From DSUN01 sp035527715 (GTDB lineage Bacteria > Planctomycetota > PUPC01 > DSUN01): 19,995 bases of DNA. A model generated the notes under the pieces. The model was not told where the DNA came from, did no database searches, and saw only the letters and a list, made by a program, of their open reading frames with translations. The position numbers and the translations under genes were made by a program. Below, piece after piece: positions 12,982-19,995 of this stretch (positions are counted from its first letter, which is position 1; each line of letters opens with the position of its first letter). The DNA is taken from assembly GCA_035527715.1 (NCBI GenBank), contig DATKZY010000192.1, forward strand, positions 1 through 19,995. Direction: 5' to 3'.

Positions 12982-14013
12982 ATGGGCTTTGAAGGCCGCT
13001 GTCGCGTCACGGGCATTGGCAGCCTCGCCGTCACGAGCGTCGAGGAGGCGCTGGACTTCGTCTTCGAGTTCGCGCCCGACCTGCCGTATCTGCCCCAACT
13101 CCCCCGCCTCTCGCCGAACGAGGGGATGAACGAGCAGATGTACGAGGGCCTCCCCGGCCTCGACCGCCGCGACGGCAAGTGGCTGATCGTGCAGAACGAC
13201 GCCTTCTTCGAGGGCGTCGCGGGGCTCTTCGAGCGCTTCGAGGCCCCCGACGACGATGCGGGCCACATGTCGCCCCGCGTCTGTGCGTCCCTCGCGGCGT
13301 TCCTTCAGCGGGTCAGGGCCAGCGGCGTCGCCGAGGCCAAGGCCCAGGTCTCCGGCCCCGTCACCGTCGGCATGAGCCTGCTCGACGAGGACGGCACACC
13401 CATCCTCTACAACGACGTGCTGCGCGACGTGCTGGTGAAGCACCTGGCGCTCAAGGTCCGCTGGCTCGCCCGCCAGATCGAGGCGGCGGGGGCGCGGCCC
13501 GTCATCTTCGTGGACGAGCCGTTCCTCACGTCGTTCGGTACGCCCTTCTTCGGCTGGACGCGTCCCGAGCAGCCGCGCGAGGTGCTCGAGCAGGTCTACG
13601 CCGCCGCGCCCGTCAAGGGCACCCACTGCTGCGCGAACACCGACTGGACGATTTTCCTCCAGAGCAGCGTGGACATCGTTTCCTTCGACGCCTTCGGCTA
13701 TGCGACCGCGTTCCTCACGTATCGCGAGGCGCTGGTGGAGTTCGTGCGACGCGGCGGCAACATCGCCTGGGGCATTGTGCCGACGGATCCCGAGGCACTG
13801 GCCGCCACGAGCGCCGACGAGCTGGTCGGCCGGCTTCGCGAGCAGATTGACAAACTGGCCTCCTACGGCCTCGACCGCGAGGCCATTCTGCGCCAGAGCC
13901 TGTTCACCCCGTCCTGTGGCCTCGGCAGCCGCCCGCCCGAGACGGCTCGCCCGGCCTTCACCATAGCACGGGCAATTTCCCAGACGCTTCAAAGAGAGGA
14001 GTCTGCCTGCTGA
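12982..14013 (+). CDS. MetE/CIMS-like (UROD superfamily) zinc methyltransferase-fold protein
   Basis: This is 343 aa from ATG 12982 (GGGG 7 nt upstream; ATG 12976 also possible). It resembles the C-terminal catalytic half of cobalamin-independent methionine synthase: an early GIGSLAVTS, QVSGPVTVG, IFVDEPFL, then H215-C-C217 (GTHCCANTDW), VDIVSFDAFGY, and C312 in FTPSCGLGS. HxC and the late Cys match the zinc ligands of MetE. It is much shorter than full MetE (about 750 aa) and lacks the N-terminal half, so it is not a standard methionine synthase; stand-alone relatives move methyl groups from other donors. The stop overlaps the next start by one base (TGATG), so the downstream secreted protein is translationally coupled to it. 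Confidence 0.75.
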   Translation: MGFEGRCRVTGIGSLAVTSVEEALDFVFEFAPDLPYLPQLPRLSPNEGMNEQMYEGLPGLDRRDGKWLIVQNDAFFEGVAGLFERFEAPDDDAGHMSPRVCASLAAFLQRVRASGVAEAKAQVSGPVTVGMSLLDEDGTPILYNDVLRDVLVKHLALKVRWLARQIEAAGARPVIFVDEPFLTSFGTPFFGWTRPEQPREVLEQVYAAAPVKGTHCCANTDWTIFLQSSVDIVSFDAFGYATAFLTYREALVEFVRRGGNIAWGIVPTDPEALAATSADELVGRLREQIDKLASYGLDREAILRQSLFTPSCGLGSRPPETARPAFTIARAISQTLQREESAC

Positions 14014-16727
14014 TGTCACGCGTAGCGCATGCGGCCTGGTGCGCCATCGTGCTTCTCGTGCTGTGTCGCATCGCGCTCGCCGACGATGCGGTGCCTCCTC
14101 CCGCGCGGCTGCCCGCCGAGGTGATCGTGTCGGGCCGGACCTCGACGGTGAAGGAAGTGAAGACCCTTCGCGTCGGGGACATTGTGCCGCGAACCTACTC
14201 CGGGAGGCGGTTGCACAACACTCCCGGCTTCGTGTGGTACGTGAGCGAACACTACGCGCTGAAGACCGACTACAAGGAGGACCGCGCCCACTTCTATCTG
14301 CGGCTCCTGGAGCTGGCCTACCCGCATTACGTGGAGCTCTTCGGCTCCGAACCGCCCGGCATCCACGAGAAGCGGATGGCTGTGGTCTACGCCAGCACCA
14401 AGGAGAAGCTCAACGAGGCCCTCCTCTCCGATGGCATCGCGTGGAACTTCGGCGGCGGGGGCATCACGTTCGAGGGCTACTGCTGCGCCTACGCCTACCC
14501 GAGCGGCACGCTCCAGTACCATCAGCGCTACATCCTGCTCCACGAGTGCACCCACCTCTTCCAGATGTGCCTCGCCGGCACTCTCGGCACCACGCCCGGC
14601 TGGTACTACGAGGGGATCGCCGACTCCTTCGGCAGCCACGTCTACGATGCCAAGAAGCAGCAGCTCACGGTGAACGTCTTCGACAAGGCGACGACGGCCG
14701 ATTTCCTTGACATCGGCCTCGCCGAGCTCAGGAAGAAGCCGATGACGCTCCAGGAAGTCCACGACAAGGGCGGCGCGGGGCGCGGCGTGAACTTCCTCAC
14801 CGCCCACTTCTTCAGCGACGACCCCGACCGCCTCCAGCGGTTCCGCATCTGGCGCGACGAGATGTTCCGCCTGAGGCCCAGCGGCAAAGCCGTCACCGAG
14901 ACCTCCGCCCGCCTGCTCCAGGAGCTTTTCGGCCCGTGGGACAGGCTGAACGCCGACTTCAGGAAGTGGGCTGATTCGCTCCGGAACACCTTTCACTACG
15001 CCGAGTGGGGCTGGGAGCAGGAGGGGAACGTCCTGTGGTCCTACGGCTTCGCCGAGGGCGGCAGGCTCTCGCAGACCGATGTGTTCCTGATCCCAAACCA
15101 GAGGCCGACGTATGACCCGTTCCGCATGGACTATCCCGCCGAGGAGATGCCGCCGCTCGTCGGCCCCGTCGAACGTGGCGTGGCGGAGCCCGCGGTGGGC
15201 GCCCTCGTGAGCTTCGCCCGCTGCCCCGGGCGCGGGGTGGCCGGCCTCGGCCTCGGCCTGGCGCCCGACGAGAAGAACAAGTGCAATTGCCTCAAGCTCC
15301 TCATCGTCCAGGGCAAGGAGCTGTTGATGGAAGGCACGGACCTCGGTGCTGAGAAGAAGGCCGTGCCCTTCCCCGACGCTTTCCGCGAGGCGGCGAAGGC
15401 CGGCGGCCATCGCTTCGGGCTGACGGCGACGATCGCCAAGGCCGCTCTCGAGGTCACCCTTCGCGCGGGCGCCGACCCCGGCAAGCTCGCCGAGTTCAAG
15501 GCATCCCTGCCCGTCAACGAGGCGCAGCGGGAGCGATTGCTCTCGAAGCCGCTGACGATTCTCTCCCGCGACGGCTGGCACGAGGTCACGCCGTTCGGCG
15601 ACGACCGCCGCCGGCTGGAGCCCGACCTCTCGGTGCCCGCCCCGCGCAGCCGCTGGCGCAGCCCCGGCGACCACCTCCTCGCCGCCGTCTATAAGGCGGC
15701 CTGGCGCCTCGGCAAGCACGCCCCGCCGCCGCTCATCGCGCTCCGCGACCGCATGCTCGCCGCCGCGACCCTGGACGCGGAGAAGCAACGGGCCGCCGTG
15801 GCCGCCTTCGAGAGCGGCATCAAGGCCGTGATTGGCGGCGTCCGCGCCTGCGGCGCCCCCGCCGAAGCCAAGCAGGTCGCCATCGCCGACCTGCTCGGCT
15901 TGTCCCTGAGCCTGGAGCTGGCCTCCGACGCGGCGCCGGGCCACGCGCGCCTGACGGCCTACCTGCATGCCCCGCTCCTCGGCCAGGCCACGGGCAACCT
16001 GGGCTTCACCGTCGAGCCAGCGGACGCCCTCACTACGCGGCCCGCCCCCGACCAGGTCGTGATCGAGGCCGGCGAGAACCTCGTGAGCCGACGCGTCTAC
16101 CGCCTGGCCCCCTCGCACCAACCGTTCACGGCCAAGGCCAGTGCGTGGCTCATCTGGCGAGGCGAAGAGGTCGTCCTCCAGGCCGCGCGAGGCGGCCGCC
16201 CCTCCATCCCCGGCTGGTGGGTCATCGGGCCGTTCGACAACCCGGGCGGCGATACCACGGACATCGCCAATCCCCCCGAGAAGGAGCCAAGCGATCTGGC
16301 GAAGAAGTACACCGGAAAGGGCGGGAAACCCGTCGCCTGGCGCAAGGTCGAGCGGGACCCCTCGCTCGATGTCGGCGCGGAGCACCTTGTGAACTTCATC
16401 CAGCTCTACGGCCCGACCGAGAACGCCGCGGCCTATGCCCTCTGCTGGCTCGACGCGCCTGAGGTGATGGAGGCGGTCCTCGCCCTCGGCTCCGACGACG
16501 GCGTCGTCGTCTGGCTCAATGGCGAGAGGGTCCACACCAACCTCGTGCCCAGGCCCTACGGCTCGAGGGCCGACCGCGTGCCCCTGCGCCTCCGGAAGGG
16601 CCGCAACCCGCTCCTGCTGAAGATCACTCAGGGCATGGGCGACTGGTCCTTCGCCGCCCATTTGGACGACGCCGCAGGCGAGCCGCTCAAGACCATAACC
16701 GTATCGCTTGAGGAAAGTAAGCGGTGA
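14013..16727 (+). CDS. Large secreted gluzincin-like protein with C-terminal beta-sandwich
   Basis: This is 904 aa from ATG 14013, overlapping the previous stop by one base, with GGAG 11 nt upstream. It begins with a signal peptide (HAAWCAIVLLVLCRIALADD). A metallopeptidase-like domain has LLHECTHLFQM, that is HExxH at 177-181, and a third ligand candidate Glu200 in WYYEGIADSFG, a gluzincin pattern also seen in DUF1570/peptidase-MA-like proteins. The middle is a long helical and mixed region that I do not recognise. The C-terminus (~730-900) has WWVIGPFDN and LGSDDGVVVWLNGERVHTN, a galactose-binding or PA14-like beta-sandwich common in planctomycete secreted enzymes. The protein probably acts outside the cytoplasm on protein or glycoprotein. 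Activity is inferred from motifs only. Coupling to a MetE-like gene is unexplained. Confidence 0.75.
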   Translation: MSRVAHAAWCAIVLLVLCRIALADDAVPPPARLPAEVIVSGRTSTVKEVKTLRVGDIVPRTYSGRRLHNTPGFVWYVSEHYALKTDYKEDRAHFYLRLLELAYPHYVELFGSEPPGIHEKRMAVVYASTKEKLNEALLSDGIAWNFGGGGITFEGYCCAYAYPSGTLQYHQRYILLHECTHLFQMCLAGTLGTTPGWYYEGIADSFGSHVYDAKKQQLTVNVFDKATTADFLDIGLAELRKKPMTLQEVHDKGGAGRGVNFLTAHFFSDDPDRLQRFRIWRDEMFRLRPSGKAVTETSARLLQELFGPWDRLNADFRKWADSLRNTFHYAEWGWEQEGNVLWSYGFAEGGRLSQTDVFLIPNQRPTYDPFRMDYPAEEMPPLVGPVERGVAEPAVGALVSFARCPGRGVAGLGLGLAPDEKNKCNCLKLLIVQGKELLMEGTDLGAEKKAVPFPDAFREAAKAGGHRFGLTATIAKAALEVTLRAGADPGKLAEFKASLPVNEAQRERLLSKPLTILSRDGWHEVTPFGDDRRRLEPDLSVPAPRSRWRSPGDHLLAAVYKAAWRLGKHAPPPLIALRDRMLAAATLDAEKQRAAVAAFESGIKAVIGGVRACGAPAEAKQVAIADLLGLSLSLELASDAAPGHARLTAYLHAPLLGQATGNLGFTVEPADALTTRPAPDQVVIEAGENLVSRRVYRLAPSHQPFTAKASAWLIWRGEEVVLQAARGGRPSIPGWWVIGPFDNPGGDTTDIANPPEKEPSDLAKKYTGKGGKPVAWRKVERDPSLDVGAEHLVNFIQLYGPTENAAAYALCWLDAPEVMEAVLALGSDDGVVVWLNGERVHTNLVPRPYGSRADRVPLRLRKGRNPLLLKITQGMGDWSFAAHLDDAAGEPLKTITVSLEESKR

Positions 16728-16748
16728 GGAAGAGCGACGGTTCCTCAC
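16724..16748. terminator. Hairpin between convergent genes
   Basis: GTGAGGAA (16724-16731) and TTCCTCAC (16741-16748) form a perfect 8-bp stem with a 9-nt loop. The stem includes the stop codon of the 904-aa gene and lies 9 nt from the stop of the convergent lipoprotein gene, so it could end transcription from both sides. There is no T-run on either side. Confidence 0.45.
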
Positions 16749-16756
16749 GCCCGGGC

Positions 16757-17188
16757 TCAGTTGAGCACCGGCTCGCCGGTGACGACGCGGATCACGTCGT
16801 TGGTTTCCTCGTCCAGGTAGGCGGGCAGGCGGACCTTGCCCTCGCGACACCTGTAGTGCCATTGCTCCCAGATCAGGTCGCTGCGCGGCGATTCCTCCCT
16901 TTCGGGCTTGCCGAAGGCGGCCTCGAATTCCGCGAGGCTGGGGCCGCGGATGCCCTTGCGGATGCCTGTGCCGGAGCAGGTCTCGCAGCGCTTCTCCGCG
17001 CCCGTCTCGCGGTCGGCAAGCTTGCCCGTGCCCTCGCAGTCCCGGCACGGCCCCTCGAAGGGGGTTTTCATGCTCTGAAGCCTGGCCTTGAACTCCTCGA
17101 AGGACAACCCCGCGGTCTTCGATGAGCTGCCGCAGGAAGCCAGGGCGAGGGCGAGCAGTGGAAGGGTGAACAACGCGGCGCGTCTCAC
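16757..17188 (-). CDS. Lipoprotein with DnaJ-type CxxCxGxG zinc module
   Basis: This is 143 aa from GTG 17188, chosen because AGGAGG lies just upstream and the protein then starts VRRAALFTLPLLALALASC: a short charged start, hydrophobic core, and a lipobox with Cys19 as the lipid-attachment residue. The ORF could extend to 17239 but would overlap the upstream pilin stop. Two CxxCxGxG repeats follow, C48-RD-C51-EGTG and C68-ET-C71-SGTG, as in the zinc-binding centre of DnaJ, where such modules bind zinc and unfolded or extended polypeptide. The rest, with a conserved-looking WEQWHYRCREG, is unknown. It lies 28 nt after the second prepilin gene in the same direction, so it is probably in the pilin operon. 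Confidence 0.75.
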   Translation of the reverse strand: MRRAALFTLPLLALALASCGSSSKTAGLSFEEFKARLQSMKTPFEGPCRDCEGTGKLADRETGAEKRCETCSGTGIRKGIRGPSLAEFEAAFGKPEREESPRSDLIWEQWHYRCREGKVRLPAYLDEETNDVIRVVTGEPVLN

Positions 17189-17216
17189 GGCTCCTCCTAT
17201 GGCGGCGGCGGCCGCC

Positions 17217-18008
17217 TCACTTGCGCATCGGCTCCCCATCGTTGTCGTAGACGCAGCCAGCCTCGTCCCAGAGATCGTCTACGATGTCGGCGGTGGGAAT
17301 GCCGTCGGCATGGGTGTCGAAGAACAGGCAGTTGGTCTTCTTCATGAGGTGTCGCGGGACGGGCCGACGGGGATCCGAGTGCCAGTAGGTGAACGCGCCG
17401 GGCTCTCCCGGCCGGTTGTCGTAGGGGAAGCGGACGCAGCCGTTGACGTTGGCCGCGTCGCTCTCCATCCAGCGCTCGGGGGGGTCGTCCTTGTTGGTGA
17501 CGACCCCGGTGTCGCAGATGACGAGCGTCCCGGCGGGATTCGTGACCCTGTCGAACAGCTTGGTGTGGTCGTTCATGGCCGTCCCCGCGCCGTAGATCTG
17601 GTCGGGCCCGCACCACATGTGGTTCAGCCCGTACCCGTACTTGCAGAGGTTCTTGGCCGGGCAGCGGAAGAGCTCGGGGTCCGGGGTGAACGGCTCGAGG
17701 TTCTTGTACCAGTAGGGGAACGTGTTGGGCGACTTGGCGCTGGGCGAGCCCGAGGGCGGCATCAGCCCCGTGTGATGCGCGATGTAGAGCACGAGGCCCG
17801 CGCTGATCTGGTGGAGGTTGCTCCAGCAGTTCGCGCTCCTCGCGGCCTTGATCGAGTTGCTGATGGCCGGCAACACGAGCGACGCGAGGATGGCGATCAC
17901 GCCAATCACGACGAGCAGCTCCACGAGCGTGAAGCCGCCACGGCCCCCATCACAGCCCCCAGACGGCGCGCTCCGCGGACGGAAGCCGCGCTCCCGCTCT
18001 GCCTGCAT
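17217..18008 (-). CDS. Prepilin-like protein with N-methylation motif (paralogue 2)
   Basis: This is 263 aa from ATG 18008. The N-terminus is a charged leader of about 25 residues, then GG/FTLVELLVVIGVIAILA, the type IV prepilin / type II pseudopilin cleavage and methylation signal with Gly at -1 and Glu at +5. The large C-terminal domain has several cysteines (FRCPAKNLCKYG, HMWCGPDQIYG, LVICDTGVVTNKDDPP, NGCVRFPYDNRPGEPG) and ends near FFDTHADG, a form of the H...DG segment of planctomycete prepilin-like families. It would be processed by a prepilin peptidase and lie at the cell envelope. About three quarters of the positions match the gene just upstream (by eye), so it arose by tandem duplication. 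Only a weak GGGGGG precedes the start. A long ORF to 18320 is mostly a shadow of the upstream gene. Confidence 0.85.
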   Translation of the reverse strand: MQAERERGFRPRSAPSGGCDGGRGGFTLVELLVVIGVIAILASLVLPAISNSIKAARSANCWSNLHQISAGLVLYIAHHTGLMPPSGSPSAKSPNTFPYWYKNLEPFTPDPELFRCPAKNLCKYGYGLNHMWCGPDQIYGAGTAMNDHTKLFDRVTNPAGTLVICDTGVVTNKDDPPERWMESDAANVNGCVRFPYDNRPGEPGAFTYWHSDPRRPVPRHLMKKTNCLFFDTHADGIPTADIVDDLWDEAGCVYDNDGEPMRK

Positions 18009-18078
18009 GCCCGGCCCCCCTGAGCTGTTCTCCCGTGCCTGAGCCCCCCTGCGTCCTGCCGCGCGCCCTGGCGCCGCC

Positions 18079-18861
18079 TCACTTTCGCTTCGGCATCCCG
18101 TTGTTGTCGTAGATGCACCCCGCCTCGTCCCAGAGGTCGTCAACGATCTCCGCCGTGCGAATGCCGTCGCCGTGGCCATCGAAGAACAGGACGGTGGTCT
18201 TCCTGCCGAGATGCCGCGGGACCGGACGACGCGGGTCCGAGTGCCAGTACGTGTACTTGCCCGGCTCGCCCGGCCGGTTGTCGTAGGGAAACCGGACGCA
18301 GCCGTTGACGTTCGCCGCATCGCTCTCCTGCCAATCGTCGGGCGGGTCGTCCTTATTGGTGACCACGCCCGTGTCGCAGATCAGGAGGGTGCCCGAGGGG
18401 TTCTCGACGGTGACGAATTCCTTGGTCCTGTTCCACATCGCCGCGCCGTCGCCGTAGATCTGGGAAGGGCCGCACCACATGTGGTTGAGCCCATAGCCCC
18501 ACTTGGCGCGCTTCTTTGCCGGGCAGCAGAACACGCCAGTGCCCTGAATGAACGGCTCGAGGTTCTTGTACCAATAGGGGAATCTGTACGGCGCAGCCGT
18601 GCTCGGCGACCCCGAGGGCGGCATGAAGCCGTCGGTCGCCTTGACGTACATCATGAACGCCGCGGAAACCTGGTGGAGATTGCTCCTGCAGTGCGCGCTG
18701 GCGGCGCTCTTCATCGCGTTGCCGATGACGGGCAGGAGGAGCATCGCCAGGATGGCCATGATGGCGACGACGACAAGGAGCTCGATGAGCGTGAAAGCCC
18801 TCCCGCTGCGGCCGGCTGCCGCCTCGGGAGCCGCGCGGAGGGTTACGGGTAGGTTACTCAT
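18079..18861 (-). CDS. Prepilin-like protein with N-methylation motif (paralogue 1)
   Basis: This is 260 aa from ATG 18861; leader MSNLPVTLRAAPEAAAGRSG followed by RA/FTLIELLVVVAIMAILAML. Two starts compete. ATG 18900 has a fine GGAGG, but a good promoter overlaps that codon and would begin transcription inside it; ATG 18861 gives a leader as long as that of the paralogue, so I prefer it. The residue before the cleavage site is Ala, not the usual Gly. The C-terminal domain keeps the same landmarks as the paralogue downstream (CCPAKKRAKWGYG, HMWCGPSQIYG, LLICDTGVVTNKDDPP, WHSDPRRPVPRHL, FFDGHGDG). It is the first gene of a three-gene operon with the second prepilin and the CxxCxGxG lipoprotein. 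It is probably an envelope or pseudopilin-like component; the exact role is unknown. Confidence 0.85.
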   Translation of the reverse strand: MSNLPVTLRAAPEAAAGRSGRAFTLIELLVVVAIMAILAMLLLPVIGNAMKSAASAHCRSNLHQVSAAFMMYVKATDGFMPPSGSPSTAAPYRFPYWYKNLEPFIQGTGVFCCPAKKRAKWGYGLNHMWCGPSQIYGDGAAMWNRTKEFVTVENPSGTLLICDTGVVTNKDDPPDDWQESDAANVNGCVRFPYDNRPGEPGKYTYWHSDPRRPVPRHLGRKTTVLFFDGHGDGIRTAEIVDDLWDEAGCIYDNNGMPKRK

Positions 18862-18898
18862 GGGCCGTCTCGCTATGCGCGCCGGGAGCCCACGCTCC

Positions 18899-18927
18899 AT
18901 TATGCCCCTCCAGCAGCGCAGCGTCAA
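18899..18927 (-). promoter_or_regulatory. Sigma70-type promoter of the prepilin operon
   Basis: On the minus strand TTGACG (18927-18922), a 17-nt spacer, and CATAAT (18904-18899) match 10 of 12 consensus bases. Predicted transcription starts near 18892, downstream of ATG 18900, which favours ATG 18861 as the true start. Confidence 0.6.
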
Positions 18928-18956
18928 GCGCTTTCAGTGCCTTTTTCCTCAGGCCC

Positions 18957-18985
18957 TTCCGGCAACTCCTCTCTTCGGCTACAAT
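18957..18985 (+). promoter_or_regulatory. Possible promoter of the DNA methyltransferase gene
   Basis: TACAAT (18980-18985) has TTCCGG 17 nt upstream (18957-18962). The -10 matches 5 of 6 but the -35 is poor. It is about 125 nt upstream of ATG 19111. The rest of 18928-19110 shows no other feature. Confidence 0.3.
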
Positions 18986-19110
18986 GTGCCGGCGGACAGG
19001 CTCGGGCCGGCCGGGCGTGCCTTCGCCGCGCACGGTGCAGGCCGCGAGGGGACTCTGGCGAGAGACGTCGCCGTCTCTCTGGGACAACCGGATTGGTGCA
19101 GGCACTGGAC

Positions 19111-19923
19111 ATGGCATCTCACAAGCCATCAGCGGAGTTCAGGGGGACCGACCAGATCATCTGCGGCGACGTGCTCGCCGTGCTGGCGAAGGTTCCGCGC
19201 GAATCGGTGCACCTGATCGTCACCTCGCCGCCCTATAATCTCGAGAAGCCGTACGCCGAACACAACGACGACCTCGACGACCGCGAGTACCTCGCCTGGA
19301 TGAAACAGGTCTGGGCCGCCTGCCACAAGCTGCTCGTGCCGGGCGGGCGCCTGTGCGTGAATATCGGCGAGAACAAGCGCCAATACATCTCGAATCCCCA
19401 CTACAGCGCGTTCATTCAGCAACTCGTCGGGCTGAAGATGCTTTATCGCGGCACGATCATCTGGAACAAGCATTCGGCCGCAAAGCACTGCGCCTGGGGC
19501 TCGTGGAAGAGCCCCTCAAATCCCCACCTCGTGCCCCGCCACGAATACATCATCGCCTTCTCGAAAGGGCAGTGGAAGCTCGAAGGCAAGCCCGAGGACG
19601 TGGACATCACGCCCGAGGAGTTCATGGACTGCACGCGCAGCGTGTGGGTGTTCGGCACGGAGAGGAAATCGCGGATCGGCCACCCGGCTCCGTTCCCAGA
19701 GGCGCTGCCCGAGCGGCTGATCAAGTTCTACACGTTCAAGGGCCAGACCGTGCTCGACCCGTTCGCGGGGAGCGGGACGGTGGGCGTGGTGGCGGCACGG
19801 CTGGGGCGCCACTTCATCCTCGGCGACAACTCGCCCCAATACTGCAAGCTTGCCCAGAAGCGCATCGCCGACGAACACGGCCTGTTCCTCACGCCGAGAG
19901 TGATTCCAGTCGAAGAGCTGTGA
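19111..19923 (+). CDS. Beta-class DNA methyltransferase (N4-cytosine or N6-adenine)
   Basis: This is 270 aa from ATG 19111; GTG 19096 is an alternative and no strong Shine-Dalgarno distinguishes them. Sequence before 19096 in this frame is Arg-rich and looks non-coding. Motif IV TSPPYN (residues 38-43) precedes motif I DPFAGSGTVG (216-225), which is the beta order. The SPPY form is more usual for N4-cytosine enzymes, DPPY for N6-adenine, so N4 is favoured but not proven. Other family blocks are LVPGGRLCVNIGE and RHEYIIAFSKG. It transfers methyl from SAM to DNA at an unknown site. No restriction endonuclease or specificity gene is next to it in the window, so it may be an orphan regulatory methylase, or its partner may lie past the right edge. 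Confidence 0.9.
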   Translation: MASHKPSAEFRGTDQIICGDVLAVLAKVPRESVHLIVTSPPYNLEKPYAEHNDDLDDREYLAWMKQVWAACHKLLVPGGRLCVNIGENKRQYISNPHYSAFIQQLVGLKMLYRGTIIWNKHSAAKHCAWGSWKSPSNPHLVPRHEYIIAFSKGQWKLEGKPEDVDITPEEFMDCTRSVWVFGTERKSRIGHPAPFPEALPERLIKFYTFKGQTVLDPFAGSGTVGVVAARLGRHFILGDNSPQYCKLAQKRIADEHGLFLTPRVIPVEEL

Positions 19924-19934
19924 AGAGATGCAGG

Positions 19935-19957
19935 GGAACTTTCTGGCAGAAAGTTCC
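19935..19957. terminator. Strong hairpin after the methyltransferase gene
   Basis: GGAACTTTCTG (19935-19945) and CAGAAAGTTCC (19947-19957) are perfect 11-bp inverted arms around a single G, practically a 9-bp stem with a short loop. It lies 11 nt after the stop codon, a good position for a terminator, though followed by TCCC rather than a T-run. It may also be a dispersed palindrome. From 19958 to the end nothing else is seen. Confidence 0.5.
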
Positions 19958-19995
19958 TCCCACGCCCTCTTCAAAGACTCTCCCACTGGCGGGGG

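Noticed and set aside
14016..17048. 1010-aa open frame on the minus strand
   Set aside because: It is opposite the secreted gluzincin-like gene, has no domain signals, and crosses the convergent lipoprotein gene.

Overview
The window looks like a piece of a Planctomycetota (or close PVC-group) chromosome, probably from a metagenome-assembled genome. The coding DNA is strongly G+C rich with G/C-ending codons. Several families typical of that group sit together: a PQQ-type beta-propeller with a vestigial methyltransferase-like N-terminus, prepilin-like proteins with a GFTLVELLVV-type N-terminus and a C-terminal H...DG segment, an ECF sigma factor next to a membrane Ser/Thr kinase, and a large secreted metallopeptidase-like protein. 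The taxonomic call is inference from gene content.

Layout. 156-2999 (+) encodes an exported beta-propeller protein. 3000-3186 holds two related palindromes. 3187-5450 (-) is an accessory, partly decayed patch: a pseudogene of an Ig-like-repeat protein broken by a ~158-nt hairpin-rich insertion, a lower-G+C hypothetical membrane protein, and the 3' remainder of another hypothetical gene. 5451-6505 is a REP/RAYT-type unit: a Y1 (HUH) transposase between inverted copies of a 23-bp repeat, with a short repeat array on its 3' side.

6565-9074 (+) is a compact operon behind a consensus sigma70 promoter. It encodes an excisionase-type HTH/zinc-ribbon protein, a radical SAM/SPASM enzyme, a small single-span membrane protein with a CHQTC motif, and a type I signal peptidase. 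A modification-and-processing pathway is possible, and this is the best candidate here for an undescribed system.

9134-12627 (-) reads radical SAM protein (spore-photoproduct-lyase-like), then ECF sigma factor, then Ser/Thr kinase, with an ECF-like promoter just upstream of the kinase. A truncated second copy of the radical SAM 3' end is fused to the end of the kinase gene. 12628-12981 is a repeat- and palindrome-rich divergent promoter region.

12982-16727 (+) is a two-gene, translationally coupled operon: a MetE/CIMS-like zinc methyltransferase-fold protein and a 904-aa secreted gluzincin-like protein. 16757-18861 (-) contains two tandem, highly similar prepilin-like genes followed by a lipoprotein with a DnaJ-type CxxCxGxG zinc module. 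19111-19923 (+) is an orphan beta-class DNA methyltransferase, followed by a strong hairpin. No tRNA, rRNA or CRISPR array was recognised.
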